From assembly GCF_024723735.1 (NCBI RefSeq), contig NZ_JANQDU010000002.1, positions 635,001 to 699,000 of the forward strand: a stretch of 64,000 bases of DNA, read 5' to 3'. Origin of the DNA: Frigidibacter sp. ROC022. Its GTDB lineage: Bacteria; Pseudomonadota; Alphaproteobacteria; Rhodobacterales; Rhodobacteraceae. Below are positions 17,024-25,824 of the stretch, one piece after another. Under the pieces are notes generated by a model. It made no database searches and had not been told where the DNA came from. It worked only from the letters and a program-made list of their open reading frames with translations. The position numbers and the translations under genes are program-made. Each line of letters begins with the position of its first letter. The stretch's first letter is position 1.

Positions 17024-17239
17024 CTAGCGGAACCCCTCGCCGCCGCAGGCCGAGCAACGGGACGACTTGAGGCCGAAGCAGCCGCGGCAGGTCACGTATT
17101 GGGTTGCGCCGGTGCGATCCACGCCCGAGACCACGCGGCCCTGACCTCCGCAGACCATGCAGGGCATCCGCCCGCTGGTCCGGCAGCGATGGCAGCCCCG
17201 CCTGACCGTTGCAGTCTGTTTCCGGATCGGAAAACTCAT
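17024..17239 (-). CDS. Small Cys-rich protein with DnaJ-type zinc-finger motifs
   Basis: A 71-residue protein with four Cys pairs: CHRC, CMVCGGQG, CRGC and CSACGGEG. This is the CxxCxGxG spacing of the central zinc-binding domain of DnaJ, without J-domain or substrate-binding domains. GGAG lies 8 bases upstream of the chosen ATG; in-frame upstream ATGs exist, so the N-terminus may be longer. It sits between the ISKra4 remnant and a GntR gene on the same strand. Likely two zinc sites; the role (chaperone-like, redox or nucleic-acid contact) cannot be told. Confidence 0.5.
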   Translation of the reverse strand: MSFPIRKQTATVRRGCHRCRTSGRMPCMVCGGQGRVVSGVDRTGATQYVTCRGCFGLKSSRCSACGGEGFR

Positions 17240-17397
17240 CCCTGATTCTCCACGTCTTGCCCGTAGGTCCGCCACATTGCACGCGGACTTTGTCTTTCCT
17301 GTGGCCATGGCCGCCTTTGCCGCAGGCTCCATTCCCTGAATCGGGTGGCGCGGGTGAGCGCCCGAGACCGGGAAGGCATGGGTCAGGCGCGCCGAGG

Positions 17398-18090
17398 TCA
17401 GGCGTCTTCGGGTTCGAAGTAGTCCTCGTTGGTTGCCGAGATCCGTTCGATCGTTTCGTCGAGACGCGACAGATGCACCATTCCGATGGCGATGGCGCGG
17501 TCCGGGTCGTGGTCCTTGACAGCCTCGGCAATCGCCCGGTGGTCGTCCAGAAGTTCCGGCATGCGGTCCTCTTTCGACAGGCTCAGCAGGCACAGGCGGT
17601 CCACCTTGGATTTCTCGACCATGATGACGTCGAAGGCGAAATCGGCCCGGGCGATCGCGCAGAGCGTCTTGTGGAACTGGTAGTCCAGCGCCCCGAAGCC
17701 ATCGACGTCGCGGTCGCGGATCACCACTTCCTGCTCGGCAAGGGCCGCGTCGAGGCTGGCTGCATCCTCGGCGTCGCAATACTGGGCCGCGCGCCGAAGG
17801 ACTTCGCGCTCCACCGCGGCGCGCACGAAACGGGATTTCTCGATCTCGCGGGCCGAGAAACGCTTTACTTCGGTCGCGCGCTGCGGCCGGATCAACAGCA
17901 GGTCCTGATTGGCAAGTCGGCTGAAGGCATCGCGCACCGGTTGCCGCGACACGCCGAAGCGGGCGGCAATCTCGGCCTCGGAAATCTTGTCGCCGGGGCG
18001 CAGCCGCAAGGACAGGATCTCCTGGCGGAGAAAGTCGAAGATGTCATCGACGCTGGTCCGCCGTTCGCTGGGTTGGGGTACCTGTATCAT
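17398..18090 (-). CDS. GntR-family regulator (FadR/FCD subfamily)
   Basis: A 230-residue regulator: winged HTH at about residues 12-75 (IFDFLRQEILSLRLRPGDKI, AEIAARFGVSRQPVRDAFSRL), then an all-helical FCD ligand domain (RFVRAAVEREVLRRAAQ, YQFHKTLCAIA, LLDDHRAIAEAV, MVHLSRLDETI) with the Asp/His residues that usually bind a metal for carboxylate effectors. Divergent from the SDR/TRAP genes whose upstream regions carry ACTAGT repeats, so it likely controls sugar-acid uptake and oxidation by that cluster. A short TTGGTCCAA palindrome at 18111-18119 lies near its own start. Confidence 0.9.
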   Translation of the reverse strand: MIQVPQPSERRTSVDDIFDFLRQEILSLRLRPGDKISEAEIAARFGVSRQPVRDAFSRLANQDLLLIRPQRATEVKRFSAREIEKSRFVRAAVEREVLRRAAQYCDAEDAASLDAALAEQEVVIRDRDVDGFGALDYQFHKTLCAIARADFAFDVIMVEKSKVDRLCLLSLSKEDRMPELLDDHRAIAEAVKDHDPDRAIAIGMVHLSRLDETIERISATNEDYFEPEDA

Positions 18091-18283
18091 CGCATCCTCG
18101 CCTATTTGTCTTGGTCCAATATCTCAATCCGAATGCACCGGATGGGCGTCCGGCGCGACGCGCCGGGGTGAACAGTAGCTCCGGTCGGGAGCGCACCCGG
18201 CAGGGTCGGATTCCCGAGGTCCCCGATCCCGAGCTCGACCGTCCCGCCGCCACTCATCCTCTGTGCAGCATAGGTCGGTTTCG

Positions 18284-18317
18284 ACTAGTCTGCCAGAAAG
18301 ATTACTAGTATGCCAGA
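18284..18317. promoter_or_regulatory. Tandem operator repeats upstream of the SDR gene
   Basis: ACTAGTCTGCCAGA (18284-18297) and ACTAGTATGCCAGA (18304-18317) are 13/14 identical direct repeats spaced 20 bp start to start, about two helical turns. The same ACTAGT core recurs upstream of the TRAP genes at 19287-19298. The rest of the intergenic region 18091-18499 shows no gene. Confidence 0.6.
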
Positions 18318-18499
18318 TGAAGTATCGAGACGAATCACGGATCGGCCCCGGCGCGCCGGAACGATGGTTCGGACTCGTGCGGCAGGCAAAGACAGGCTTG
18401 GCCGGCCCTGACGGTCCGAACCCGGGCGTGACGCAGCCCAGACCCGATGGGGCGCCTCGGCCCGAGCCGGGTCGGCCAATTGAAACGGAAGGAAATACC

Positions 18500-19243
18500 A
18501 TGGAATTCAAGGGGAAAACCGCCATCGTGACGGGCGGGGGCCGCGATATCGGGCGGGCCTGTGCCTTGCGGCTTGCCCAGGCCGGGGCGAATGTCGCGAT
18601 CAACTATTTCTCGAGCAGCGCCGGCGCCACGGCCACGGTCGAGGAGATCGTCGCCGCCGGTGGCAATGCCTTCGCGCTGCAAGGTGATCTCAGCCGCCCC
18701 GACCAGGTTCAGGCGCTGGTCGCGCAGACGGTCGAGACATTCGGTGGCATCGATATCCTGGTGAACAACGCCGGCGGGCTTCTGGCCCGCAAGACCGTTT
18801 CCGAGATGTCGCTGGAACATTGGCAGGCGGTGATGGATGTGAACCTGACCAGCACCTTCCTGATGATCAAGGCCTGCCTGCCGCATATGACCGAAGGCGC
18901 CATCATCAATCTTGCCAGCCAGGCCGGGCGGGATGGCGGCGGCCCCGGCGCGGTTGCCTATGCCACCTCGAAAGGGGCGGTGATGACCCTGACCCGCGGC
19001 CTGGCCAAGGAGCTCGGCCCGGGCATCCGGGTGAACGCGCTCTGCCCCGGCATGATCGACACCGACTTCCACAACATCTTCACCAAGGACGAGGTGCGCC
19101 GGAACGTTGCGGCCGCCACGCCGCTGAAGCGCGAGGGAACGCCCGAGGATATCGCCGCGCTGGTCTGCTTCCTGGCCAGCAAGGACGCCGCCTTCATCAC
19201 CGGCGCGAATGTCGACATCAATGGCGGCATGCTCTTCAGCTGA
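18500..19243 (+). CDS. SDR-family oxidoreductase
   Basis: A 247-residue classical short-chain dehydrogenase: NAD(P) motif TGGGRDIGRA, NNAG (LVNNAGG), catalytic Ser (NLASQAG), YATSK, and the C-terminal ITGANVDINGG. ATG 18500 is preceded by AAGGAAATACC; upstream in-frame ATGs precede the domain and are rejected. Between the GntR regulator and the TRAP transporter it probably oxidises or reduces a hydroxyl of the imported sugar acid. Annotation as a fatty-acid beta-ketoacyl reductase would be a family-level guess only. Confidence 0.88.
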   Translation: MEFKGKTAIVTGGGRDIGRACALRLAQAGANVAINYFSSSAGATATVEEIVAAGGNAFALQGDLSRPDQVQALVAQTVETFGGIDILVNNAGGLLARKTVSEMSLEHWQAVMDVNLTSTFLMIKACLPHMTEGAIINLASQAGRDGGGPGAVAYATSKGAVMTLTRGLAKELGPGIRVNALCPGMIDTDFHNIFTKDEVRRNVAAATPLKREGTPEDIAALVCFLASKDAAFITGANVDINGGMLFS

Positions 19244-19286
19244 TGGCCGGATCAGCGGTTTCCCGTTGACCGAAGCGCAATTCTGG

Positions 19287-19298
19287 AATACTAGTATT
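19287..19298. promoter_or_regulatory. Palindromic operator upstream of the TRAP transporter
   Basis: AATACTAGTATT is a perfect 12-bp palindrome containing the ACTAGT core seen upstream of the SDR gene. It lies 292 bp before the TRAP binding-protein gene, in a 346-bp gene-free region that otherwise contains only a GC hairpin (GGGGGGC 19310-19316 with GCCCCCC 19327-19333). Predicted binding site of the GntR/FCD regulator at 17398. Confidence 0.55.
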
Positions 19299-19589
19299 TT
19301 ACAGGCCGTGGGGGGCTGCCTGACATGCCCCCCGGTTAACGAGGGCTCGTCCATGACAGGGACTGTCGACCCAATGGTGCCGCGACCGGGATGCGCTTTG
19401 GCCGTCATGCGCTGCGGGGCGATGACATTGCCGGCCGGCACAATGCCCGAGGATGCGCTGCAGCGCCGGGACCATCGCATGGGACTGGTGATTGCCCGCG
19501 TGCCGCAGCGCGGTCCGTCTTCGAGGAGGGACGGACGCCAGGGCGCCAAGGGACACACGTTTCACTAACTGACGATCAGGGAGGATCGC

Positions 19590-20585
19590 ATGAAAATGTT
19601 CTCAATCACAGGCTCCAAGGTTCTGGGGGTTGCCGTTGCCGGCTGCGTGGCACTGGGTGCGACGGTGGCCGGGGCGACCGAATGGCGCGGCTGGAATATC
19701 CATGTCGACGACTATCCGGTCTCGATCGCCATGAAGGCCTTCATGGACGAGGTTGCGGAAAAGACCGGCGGCGAGCTGACCGGCAAGGTCTACAACAACG
19801 GCGTGCTGGGCGATCAGCCGGATGCGATCGAGCAGACCCGGCTCGGCATCATCGACTTCGGCGAATTCAGCCTTGGCCCGATGGGTCAGGCGATCCCCGA
19901 GACCAACGTCGTCTCGCTGCCCTTCATCTTCAAGAGCGTTCCGCAGATGTACCGGCTGATGGACGGCGCCGCGGGCGAGGCGATCGGCAAGGGCATGATC
20001 GCCAAGGGTCTGGTGCCCGTCGGCTGGTATGATGCCGGTGCGCGGTCGTTCTACAACACCAAGCACCCGATCAACACGCCGGCAGACGTCGAAGGTCTGA
20101 AGATGCGGGTGATGAGCAACGACCTGTTCGTGGACATGGTCAACTCGATGGGCGGCAATGCCACCCCGATGGCGTTTGCCGAGGTCTTCCAGTCGATCAA
20201 GACCGGGGTCGTGGACGGGGCCGAGAACAACCCGCCGTCCTATGAATCGACCAACCACTACGAGGTCGCCAAATACTATTCGCTGACCGAGCATCTGATC
20301 ATCCCCGAGTGCCTTTGCGTGTCGAAGGCGTCCTGGGACAAGCTGACGCCCGAGCAGCAGGCGATCGTGAAGGAAGCGGGCCACAACAGTGCCCTGTTGC
20401 AGCGTGAACTGTGGCAGGCGCGCGAGGCCGAGAGCATGGCCAAGGTCAAGGCCGGCGGCGTGATCGTGAACGAGGTCGCCGACAAGGCTGCGTTCCAGGC
20501 GGCGATGAAGCCTGTCTATGACAAGTTCCTTGCCGCCAACCCGGACCTGACCGATCTGGTCAACCTGATCCGCAACGCCGATTGA
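19590..20585 (+). CDS. TRAP transporter substrate-binding protein, DctP family
   Basis: A 331-residue periplasmic protein with a signal peptide (about residues 1-29, hydrophobic VLGVAVAGCVALGATVAG). The conserved carboxylate-binding Arg region is GLKMRVM (near residue 172) and the partner segment is GVVDGAENN. DctP-family receptors bind organic acids and sugar acids; the SDR and FCD regulator neighbours suggest a uronate- or aldonate-like ligand. GGGAGGATCGC precedes the ATG. First gene of the TRAP operon. Confidence 0.93.
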   Translation: MKMFSITGSKVLGVAVAGCVALGATVAGATEWRGWNIHVDDYPVSIAMKAFMDEVAEKTGGELTGKVYNNGVLGDQPDAIEQTRLGIIDFGEFSLGPMGQAIPETNVVSLPFIFKSVPQMYRLMDGAAGEAIGKGMIAKGLVPVGWYDAGARSFYNTKHPINTPADVEGLKMRVMSNDLFVDMVNSMGGNATPMAFAEVFQSIKTGVVDGAENNPPSYESTNHYEVAKYYSLTEHLIIPECLCVSKASWDKLTPEQQAIVKEAGHNSALLQRELWQAREAESMAKVKAGGVIVNEVADKAAFQAAMKPVYDKFLAANPDLTDLVNLIRNAD

Positions 20586-20594
20586 GCGGCGCTT

Positions 20595-20622
20595 GCCGGC
20601 TCCGCCATCCGGCGGGGCCGGC
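20595..20622 (+). terminator. Hairpin between dctP- and dctQ-like genes
   Basis: GCCGGCTCCGCC (20595-20606) pairs with GGCGGGGCCGGC (20611-20622), one G-U pair, loop ATCC. It follows the binding-protein gene by 9 bp. No U-run, so probable partial terminator or RNA-stabilising hairpin that raises receptor over membrane components. Confidence 0.6.
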
Positions 20623-20663
20623 CCCCTCGTTTCCCCGCATCCTATCTGCCGCGCAGGTGACAA

Positions 20664-21194
20664 ATGTCGGACTTGTCCACCGCCTTCCCTCGGGTCGAGG
20701 CGTTTCTTCATAGAATCGCAAAACTGTGCATCCTTCTGGCGTCGATCGCCCTGGTCGTCCTGATCCTGACGTTCGGCTGGCTGGTGTTCGGGCGCTATGT
20801 CCTGAACATGACGCCCACCTGGGTGGAGCAGCTGGCGCTGCTGCTGATCTGCTACATCACCTTTCTGGGGGCCGCCGCGGGGGTCTTTGAAGACACTCAC
20901 CTGGGCGTCACCCTGTTCCGCGACATGTTGCCGGTCACCGTGCAGAAGGTGCTGGTGATCCTGATCGACATCGTCCTGGCGGTCTTCGGCGGGGTGATGC
21001 TGGTTGCCGGCATCACGCTGATGCGCTTCGGCTGGACCACGATGCTGCCGATGCTGAACGTCTCCGAGGCCGTGCGCACCCTGGCCATCACCTCGTCCGG
21101 CGGGCTTCTGATGCTCTTCGCCGGAAGTCGCGCCGTGCTGCGGGTGCTGTCCTTCGGACGGCCCGCGCAAACCTCAAACGAAGAAGGTCGCTGA
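20664..21194 (+). CDS. TRAP transporter small permease, DctQ family
   Basis: A 176-residue inner-membrane protein with four predicted membrane segments (LCILLASIALVVLILTFGW, a WVEQLALLLICYITFLG segment, VLVILIDIVLAVFGGVML, and a short last one). The conserved W-x-E-E/Q-L pattern of DctQ is visible as TWVEQLAL. It joins the large subunit encoded 2 bases downstream. Confidence 0.92.
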   Translation: MSDLSTAFPRVEAFLHRIAKLCILLASIALVVLILTFGWLVFGRYVLNMTPTWVEQLALLLICYITFLGAAAGVFEDTHLGVTLFRDMLPVTVQKVLVILIDIVLAVFGGVMLVAGITLMRFGWTTMLPMLNVSEAVRTLAITSSGGLLMLFAGSRAVLRVLSFGRPAQTSNEEGR

Positions 21195-21196
21195 TC

Positions 21197-22477
21197 ATGG
21201 GTTTGGCTATCCTGCTGGGTGTCTTCGGCATTGCCGTCGTCATCGGGTTTCCGGTGGCGTTCGCGATGGGCATCGCCGCCGCCAGTGCCTTCATGTACGA
21301 AGGCTTCCCGATGCTGCTGACCTTTCAGCGCGCGACGGCCGGGATCACGGTGTTTTCGCTGCTGGCGATCCCGTTCTTCGTCTTCGCCGGCGAGGTCATG
21401 CTGCACGGAGGCATCGCGCGGCGGCTGGTCGGGCTGGCCTCGGCCCTGGTCGGCCATTTCAAGGGCGGGCTGGCGCTGGTCAACATCTTCGCAAGCATGC
21501 TGTTCGGCGGCATCTCGGGGTCGGCGGTGGCCGATATCTCGGCGCTCGGTTCGCTGTTGATCCCGGTCATGAAGGAACGCGGCTACCGCGCCGACTATGC
21601 GGTGAACGTGACGGTCACCTCGTCTCTGGCCGGCATCGTCATCCCGCCCAGCCACAACATGATCATCTTCGCCGTGGCGGCGGGCGGCGGCATCTCGGTT
21701 TCGAAGCTGTTCCTCGCCGGGGTCGTGCCGGGCATGCTGATGTGCATCTGCCTGGCGGTGGCGGCCTATGTCATTGCCGTCAAGCACAACTATCCGGCCG
21801 AGGCCTTTCCCGGCTGGCGCGCGGTCGGGCGCACCGCGCTGGATGCCGTGCCGGGGCTGATCACGGCCGTCATCATCGTCGGCGGCACCCTGTCGGGGGT
21901 GTTCACGGTCACGGAATCGGGGGCGTTCGGGGCGATCTACGCGCTTCTCCTGACCACCTTCTACTATCGCAGCCTCAGCTGGCAGGGTTTCGTGACATCG
22001 GTCGCCGGAGCCGTCAGGACCACCTCGATGGTCATGGTGCTGATCGCCTTTGCCAGTTCCTTTGCCTATCTGCTGGCGCTCTATCAGGTGCCGGGCAAGC
22101 TCAGCGACCTGCTGGTGTCGATTTCGGACAACCCGATTGTCATCCTGCTGATGATCAACGTGATCCTGCTGATCCTCGGGATGATCATGGACATGGCGGC
22201 GCTGATCCTGATCTGCACGCCGATCTTCCTGCCGATCGTCAAGGGTCTGGGCATGGATCCGGTGCAGTTCGGAATCATGTTGCTGGTGAACCTCGGGCTG
22301 GGGCTTTGCACCCCGCCGGTCGGAACCTGCCTGTTCGTGGGCTGCGCGGTCGGCAGGATCAAGATCGAGCAATCGCTGAGATCGATCTGGCCGTTCTACC
22401 TGGCGATCCTGGTTGCGCTGCTTCTGGTCACCTATGTGCCGCAGGTGTCGCTGTTCCTGCCGTCGTTTCTGAACTAG
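21197..22477 (+). CDS. TRAP transporter large permease, DctM family
   Basis: A 426-residue membrane protein with about 12 hydrophobic segments and DctM signatures: FFVFAGEVMLHGGIARRLV, NIFASMLFGGISGSAVADIS, GIVIPPSHNMIIFA, and the C-terminal GLCTPPVGTCLFVG. It forms the sodium-coupled channel with DctQ and takes ligand from the DctP protein. Last gene of the operon; the next gene is convergent. Confidence 0.94.
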   Translation: MGLAILLGVFGIAVVIGFPVAFAMGIAAASAFMYEGFPMLLTFQRATAGITVFSLLAIPFFVFAGEVMLHGGIARRLVGLASALVGHFKGGLALVNIFASMLFGGISGSAVADISALGSLLIPVMKERGYRADYAVNVTVTSSLAGIVIPPSHNMIIFAVAAGGGISVSKLFLAGVVPGMLMCICLAVAAYVIAVKHNYPAEAFPGWRAVGRTALDAVPGLITAVIIVGGTLSGVFTVTESGAFGAIYALLLTTFYYRSLSWQGFVTSVAGAVRTTSMVMVLIAFASSFAYLLALYQVPGKLSDLLVSISDNPIVILLMINVILLILGMIMDMAALILICTPIFLPIVKGLGMDPVQFGIMLLVNLGLGLCTPPVGTCLFVGCAVGRIKIEQSLRSIWPFYLAILVALLLVTYVPQVSLFLPSFLN

Positions 22478-22535
22478 GCGGGGATCGGCCGCCCGGCGCG
22501 GGGAGACCCACCTGGCCTCCAACGGCCCGGCGCGA

Positions 22536-23279
22536 TCAGCGGCGGATCAGGGACGCCGCGGCGGGGTCGAGGAGAAGATGCACCTGCCGGTGCCGGAGCA
22601 GGAAGGACGCGGGGCAGTCGCTGCGGGGCACGCCTTCGAGCAGGGAAGCGATTGCCTGCGCCTTGCCTGACCCGGTGGCCAGAAGCACGATCCGCCGCGC
22701 CGCGAGGATCGTTGCGATGCCCATGGTTATGGCATGGGTCGGGACCGGCTCGCCCGGGGCGAAATAGCGGGCGTTGTCCCGGCGGGTCCGGGCGGTCAGT
22801 TCCACGACGCGTGTTCGACTGTCTCCCGGGCTGCCCGGTTCGTTGAAGCCGATATGCCCGTTTGCCCCGATGCCAAGCAGTTGGAGGTCGATCGGTCCCT
22901 GACGGGCGATCATCGCCTCGTAACGGGCCGCCTCGGCGTCCGGGTCAGGCGCGGCGCCATCGGGCAGGTGCATCCTGGCCGGGTTCATGTCGCTCTGATT
23001 GACCAGATGTTCGGTCATGAAGTGATGGTAGCTCTGCCTGTGCCGGGGCGGGAGCCCGACATATTCGTCGAGGTTGAAGGTCGTGGTTCGGGCAAGGCTC
23101 ATCCGCGAGGCCGCGCAGCCTTCGGCAATCCTGCGATAGACCGGGATCATGGTGCCGCCCGTGGCCAGGCCCAGCACCGCCGAGGGGGTCTCGTCGAGCA
23201 ATGCCGAGATTTCCTCTGCGGCCGCGCGCGCGGGATCGTCGAGGATCGTGATCCGTGGCGTCGTGAGAATGTCAGCCAT
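22536..23279 (-). CDS. nagB: Glucosamine-6-phosphate deaminase
   Basis: A 247-residue enzyme of the NagB/6-phosphogluconolactonase fold: GLATGGTMIPVY phosphate site, FNLDEYVGLP with the catalytic Asp, and GIGANGHIGFNEPGS with the His/Glu relay. Converts glucosamine-6-phosphate to fructose-6-phosphate and ammonia. The start overlaps the nagA stop by 8 bases on the minus strand, so nagA and nagB are co-translated, and the pair is divergent from the amino-sugar ABC operon. Confidence 0.94.
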   Translation of the reverse strand: MADILTTPRITILDDPARAAAEEISALLDETPSAVLGLATGGTMIPVYRRIAEGCAASRMSLARTTTFNLDEYVGLPPRHRQSYHHFMTEHLVNQSDMNPARMHLPDGAAPDPDAEAARYEAMIARQGPIDLQLLGIGANGHIGFNEPGSPGDSRTRVVELTARTRRDNARYFAPGEPVPTHAITMGIATILAARRIVLLATGSGKAQAIASLLEGVPRSDCPASFLLRHRQVHLLLDPAAASLIRR

Positions 23280-24363
23280 GCAGCGCCCGCCCCCGCAGCA
23301 GCACCTCGGTCAGCGACAGATCGGGCGCAAGGATGACAAGGTCCGCCACCGCGCCCGGCACGATGCGCCCACGGTCGGGCAGTCCGAGATAGTCGGCCTG
23401 GACCGTGGCGCAGCGGCGGGCGGCCTCGGCCATGGGCAGACCGATCTCGACAAGATTGCGGAAGGCCTGGAGCATGGACAGGCAGGACCCGGCCAATGTG
23501 CCGTCTTCCAGCCGAAGCCCGTTTCCGCATTTCCGGGCGGTGACATCCCCGAAAGGGTATTCGCCGTCGGGCATCCCGGTGGCCCGGGTGGCATCCGTCA
23601 CGGCATAGAGACCGGGGATCGCCCGAAGGGCCGCCTTGATGGCGCCGGGGTGAACATGCAGGAGGTCCGGGATCAGTTCTGCATGTTCGGCATGTGCCAG
23701 TGCCGCCCCGACCAGGCCGGGTTTGCGATGATGCAGGCCCGACATGGCGTTGAAGAGGTGGGTCGTGCCGGAGGCGCCTTCGCGGAAGGCCCTTTCCGCC
23801 ATTTCGTAGGTGCAGGGGCTGTGCCCCAGCTGGGCCAGAATTCCGTTTCTGCGGGCAAAAGCCGGGAAATCTCCGTCGGGGTCGGCTTCCGGCGCATAGG
23901 TCAGCACCCGGATGGGCGCGATGGCATTCAGCTCTGCCAGCAGTTCGATGTCGATCTCACGGGCATAGGCGGGTTGTGCGCCGAGCAAGTCGGGACTGAT
24001 GAACGGGCCTTCCAGATGCACGCCCAGGAGTTCGGCAGAGTTCGGGTCCGGCCGCGCCATGGCGTGTGCGACATCGGCCAGCACCGAGCGTATCTGCTGC
24101 ACGGGGGCTGTCATGGTCGTGGCCAGCATGGCGGTGGTTCCGTTGCCGGCATGAAGGGCGGCGATCCGCCCGACGGCACCATCGCCATCCATCACATCGT
24201 CGCCGGCGCCGCCATGGCAATGAAGGTCGATGAACCCCGGCAAGATGATCGGGCCATCGATCGAATCGTCGGCCTGGACGGACGAGATTCGACCGCCTTC
24301 GTGAGCAATGCGCACGCCCTTGGGGCCCAGGGGCGTCATTGCGATTCCACTGATTTCCTGCAT
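23272..24363 (-). CDS. nagA: N-acetylglucosamine-6-phosphate deacetylase
   Basis: An amidohydrolase-superfamily enzyme: GFIDLHCHGGAGDDVMDGD metal site, HLEGPFISPDLLGAQP, GHSPCTYEMAERA, HLFNAMSGLHHR, and VTDATRATGMPDG with the catalytic Asp. Removes the acetyl group from GlcNAc-6-phosphate, feeding NagB. The chosen start gives 363 residues; an in-frame ATG at 24393 adds 10 residues but lies against the operator dyad and has no better ribosome site. The upstream operator at 24395-24414 is shared with the ABC operon. Confidence 0.93.
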   Translation of the reverse strand: MQEISGIAMTPLGPKGVRIAHEGGRISSVQADDSIDGPIILPGFIDLHCHGGAGDDVMDGDGAVGRIAALHAGNGTTAMLATTMTAPVQQIRSVLADVAHAMARPDPNSAELLGVHLEGPFISPDLLGAQPAYAREIDIELLAELNAIAPIRVLTYAPEADPDGDFPAFARRNGILAQLGHSPCTYEMAERAFREGASGTTHLFNAMSGLHHRKPGLVGAALAHAEHAELIPDLLHVHPGAIKAALRAIPGLYAVTDATRATGMPDGEYPFGDVTARKCGNGLRLEDGTLAGSCLSMLQAFRNLVEIGLPMAEAARRCATVQADYLGLPDRGRIVPGAVADLVILAPDLSLTEVLLRGRALHG

Positions 24364-24394
24364 TTCCACGCCCGAGTTTCGCGTTCTTGACATA

Positions 24395-24414
24395 AGGATA
24401 TGTTGTTATATCCT
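24395..24414. promoter_or_regulatory. Inverted-repeat operator between nagA and the ABC operon
   Basis: AGGATAT-GTTGTT-ATATCCT, 7-bp arms with a 6-bp spacer, in the divergent region of nagA (minus) and the sugar-binding protein gene (plus). It stands out as an AT-rich patch and overlaps the likely promoters. Predicted site of the GntR/UTRA regulator encoded at 28414. Confidence 0.6.
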
Positions 24415-24460
24415 ATTTTTCAAGCGGCAGCAGGGTCGCTGTTCAACAGGAGTCGAGAAA

Positions 24461-25741
24461 ATGAAGACATGGAAGGTATTGCCAGCCCTCATTCTGGGCC
24501 TCGCCGCAGGCGCGGCCGATGCTGAGCCGGTTGAAGTCAGCTATCTGACCCACTGGTCGCCCGAGACCGTGGCGCTGCTCGAGTCGGCGGCTGCCAGATA
24601 TTCGGAAGAACACCCGGACGTGACCATCTCGGTCCGGGCGGTGCCTTTCGGCGACCTGCTGACCACGATCCGCTCTTCGGCCGGCACCTCGGCCCCCACG
24701 ATCGCCGGCATCTATGATCTCTGGCTGCCGGAACTGGTTCGTGACGGCCTGGTGGCTCCGGCGCCCGAAGCCGTCGCCGAGGATGTCCTTGCCGGCTGGC
24801 CGTCGGGGATCGCGGCCGCCGCGCAGGTTGACGGCACGCTCTACGGCATCCCCAACGAAGTGAACGTCTATGCGCTGAACTACAACAAGGCGCTGTTTGC
24901 CGAGGCTGGCATCGATGGCCCGCCCGCGAACTGGGAGGAGTTCCTTGCCGACGCCGAGGCGCTGACGGACAAGGGCGCCGGGCAGCAGGGCTTCGGCCTC
25001 ATCAACTCGTGGTCCGCGGGGGTCGTTCATCCCTTCGCTTCCTTCCTCGCCTCGAACGGCGGGACGCTGATTTCCGACGGGGTCCCGGCACTGGACAGCC
25101 CGCAGGCCGGGGAGGTCTTCGATCTCTACGAAAAGCTGGTTTCCAACGGGTGGTCGGTGCCCGCCATGGGGACGGCGGACGCGAATACCACCGGGCCGTT
25201 CCTTGACAACTTCGTGTCCGGAAAGACCGGCATGATCGTCATGGCGAACTGGTGGGAAAGCGCCCTGAAGGCCGGCATGGGCGACGCTTTCGAGAATGTC
25301 GGCACCGCGCCGATCCCGGTCGGGCCCTCCGGCGAGGTTTCGAGCTCCATTTCCTATACCTGGCAAACCGTCGTCAGTGCTTCCGCCAGCCCGGAAGAGC
25401 AGGCCGCGGCCTGGGATTTCCTTGCCTGGCTGAACGGCGAGGGCACGGGCGAGGGTGGCGGCTCGGCCATGTCCGATATCCTGATGTCGATGGGCATCCT
25501 GCCGTCGCGCAGCTCGGACGTTGCGGCCAACGAGGACGTTCTGGGGCGTGACTTCCTGGCGGGCTATGTCAGCGTGCTGGAAAATGCCAAGGCGTTCCCG
25601 ATCGTCCTGGGCGGACAGGAGTTCACCGAGGCCCTGCAACAGACGCTCGAATCGCTCGAATACGGCCAGATCAGTGCCGATGAGGCCCAGGCCGCCGCGC
25701 AGGCGGATGCGGTCTCGATCCTCGAGCGCGCCGCGCGCTGA
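24461..25741 (+). CDS. Sugar ABC transporter substrate-binding protein (family 1)
   Basis: A 426-residue periplasmic binding protein: signal peptide about residues 1-21 (LPALILGLAAGAADA), then VEVSYLTHWSPETV and the solute-binding family 1 pattern GIPNEVNVYALNYNKALF, and SGKTGMIVMANWW. CAGGAGTCGAG lies just upstream of ATG 24461, and the signal peptide starts there; an in-frame ATG at 24308 lies inside the divergent nagA gene. With nagA and nagB next to it, the ligand is probably N-acetylglucosamine or a chitobiose-like sugar. Confidence 0.92.
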   Translation: MKTWKVLPALILGLAAGAADAEPVEVSYLTHWSPETVALLESAAARYSEEHPDVTISVRAVPFGDLLTTIRSSAGTSAPTIAGIYDLWLPELVRDGLVAPAPEAVAEDVLAGWPSGIAAAAQVDGTLYGIPNEVNVYALNYNKALFAEAGIDGPPANWEEFLADAEALTDKGAGQQGFGLINSWSAGVVHPFASFLASNGGTLISDGVPALDSPQAGEVFDLYEKLVSNGWSVPAMGTADANTTGPFLDNFVSGKTGMIVMANWWESALKAGMGDAFENVGTAPIPVGPSGEVSSSISYTWQTVVSASASPEEQAAAWDFLAWLNGEGTGEGGGSAMSDILMSMGILPSRSSDVAANEDVLGRDFLAGYVSVLENAKAFPIVLGGQEFTEALQQTLESLEYGQISADEAQAAAQADAVSILERAAR

Positions 25742-25770
25742 CCCGGCAAGGGTTCTTCACGACACCACGG

Positions 25771-25790
25771 TGCGCTCCGGTCGGGGCGCA
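25771..25790 (+). terminator. Hairpin after the binding-protein gene
   Basis: TGCGCTCC (25771-25778) pairs with GGGGCGCA (25783-25790), one G-U pair, loop GGTC, in the 83-bp gap before the first permease gene. No U-run follows. Confidence 0.45.
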
Positions 25791-25824
25791 TCGTCATCCC
25801 CGAAAGACCGGATCCGGTTACGCA

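Noticed and set aside
19602-21170. Long minus-strand open frame opposite the TRAP receptor and small permease
   Set aside because: Shadow frame without domain signal; the plus strand carries DctP and DctQ.
20897-22522. Long minus-strand open frame opposite the TRAP permease
   Set aside because: Composition is His/Arg/Asp-rich low-complexity; the plus strand encodes a textbook DctM.
22485-22535. CCCGGCGCG repeated in the convergent gap after the TRAP operon, considered as terminator
   Set aside because: The copies are direct repeats and do not form a stem.
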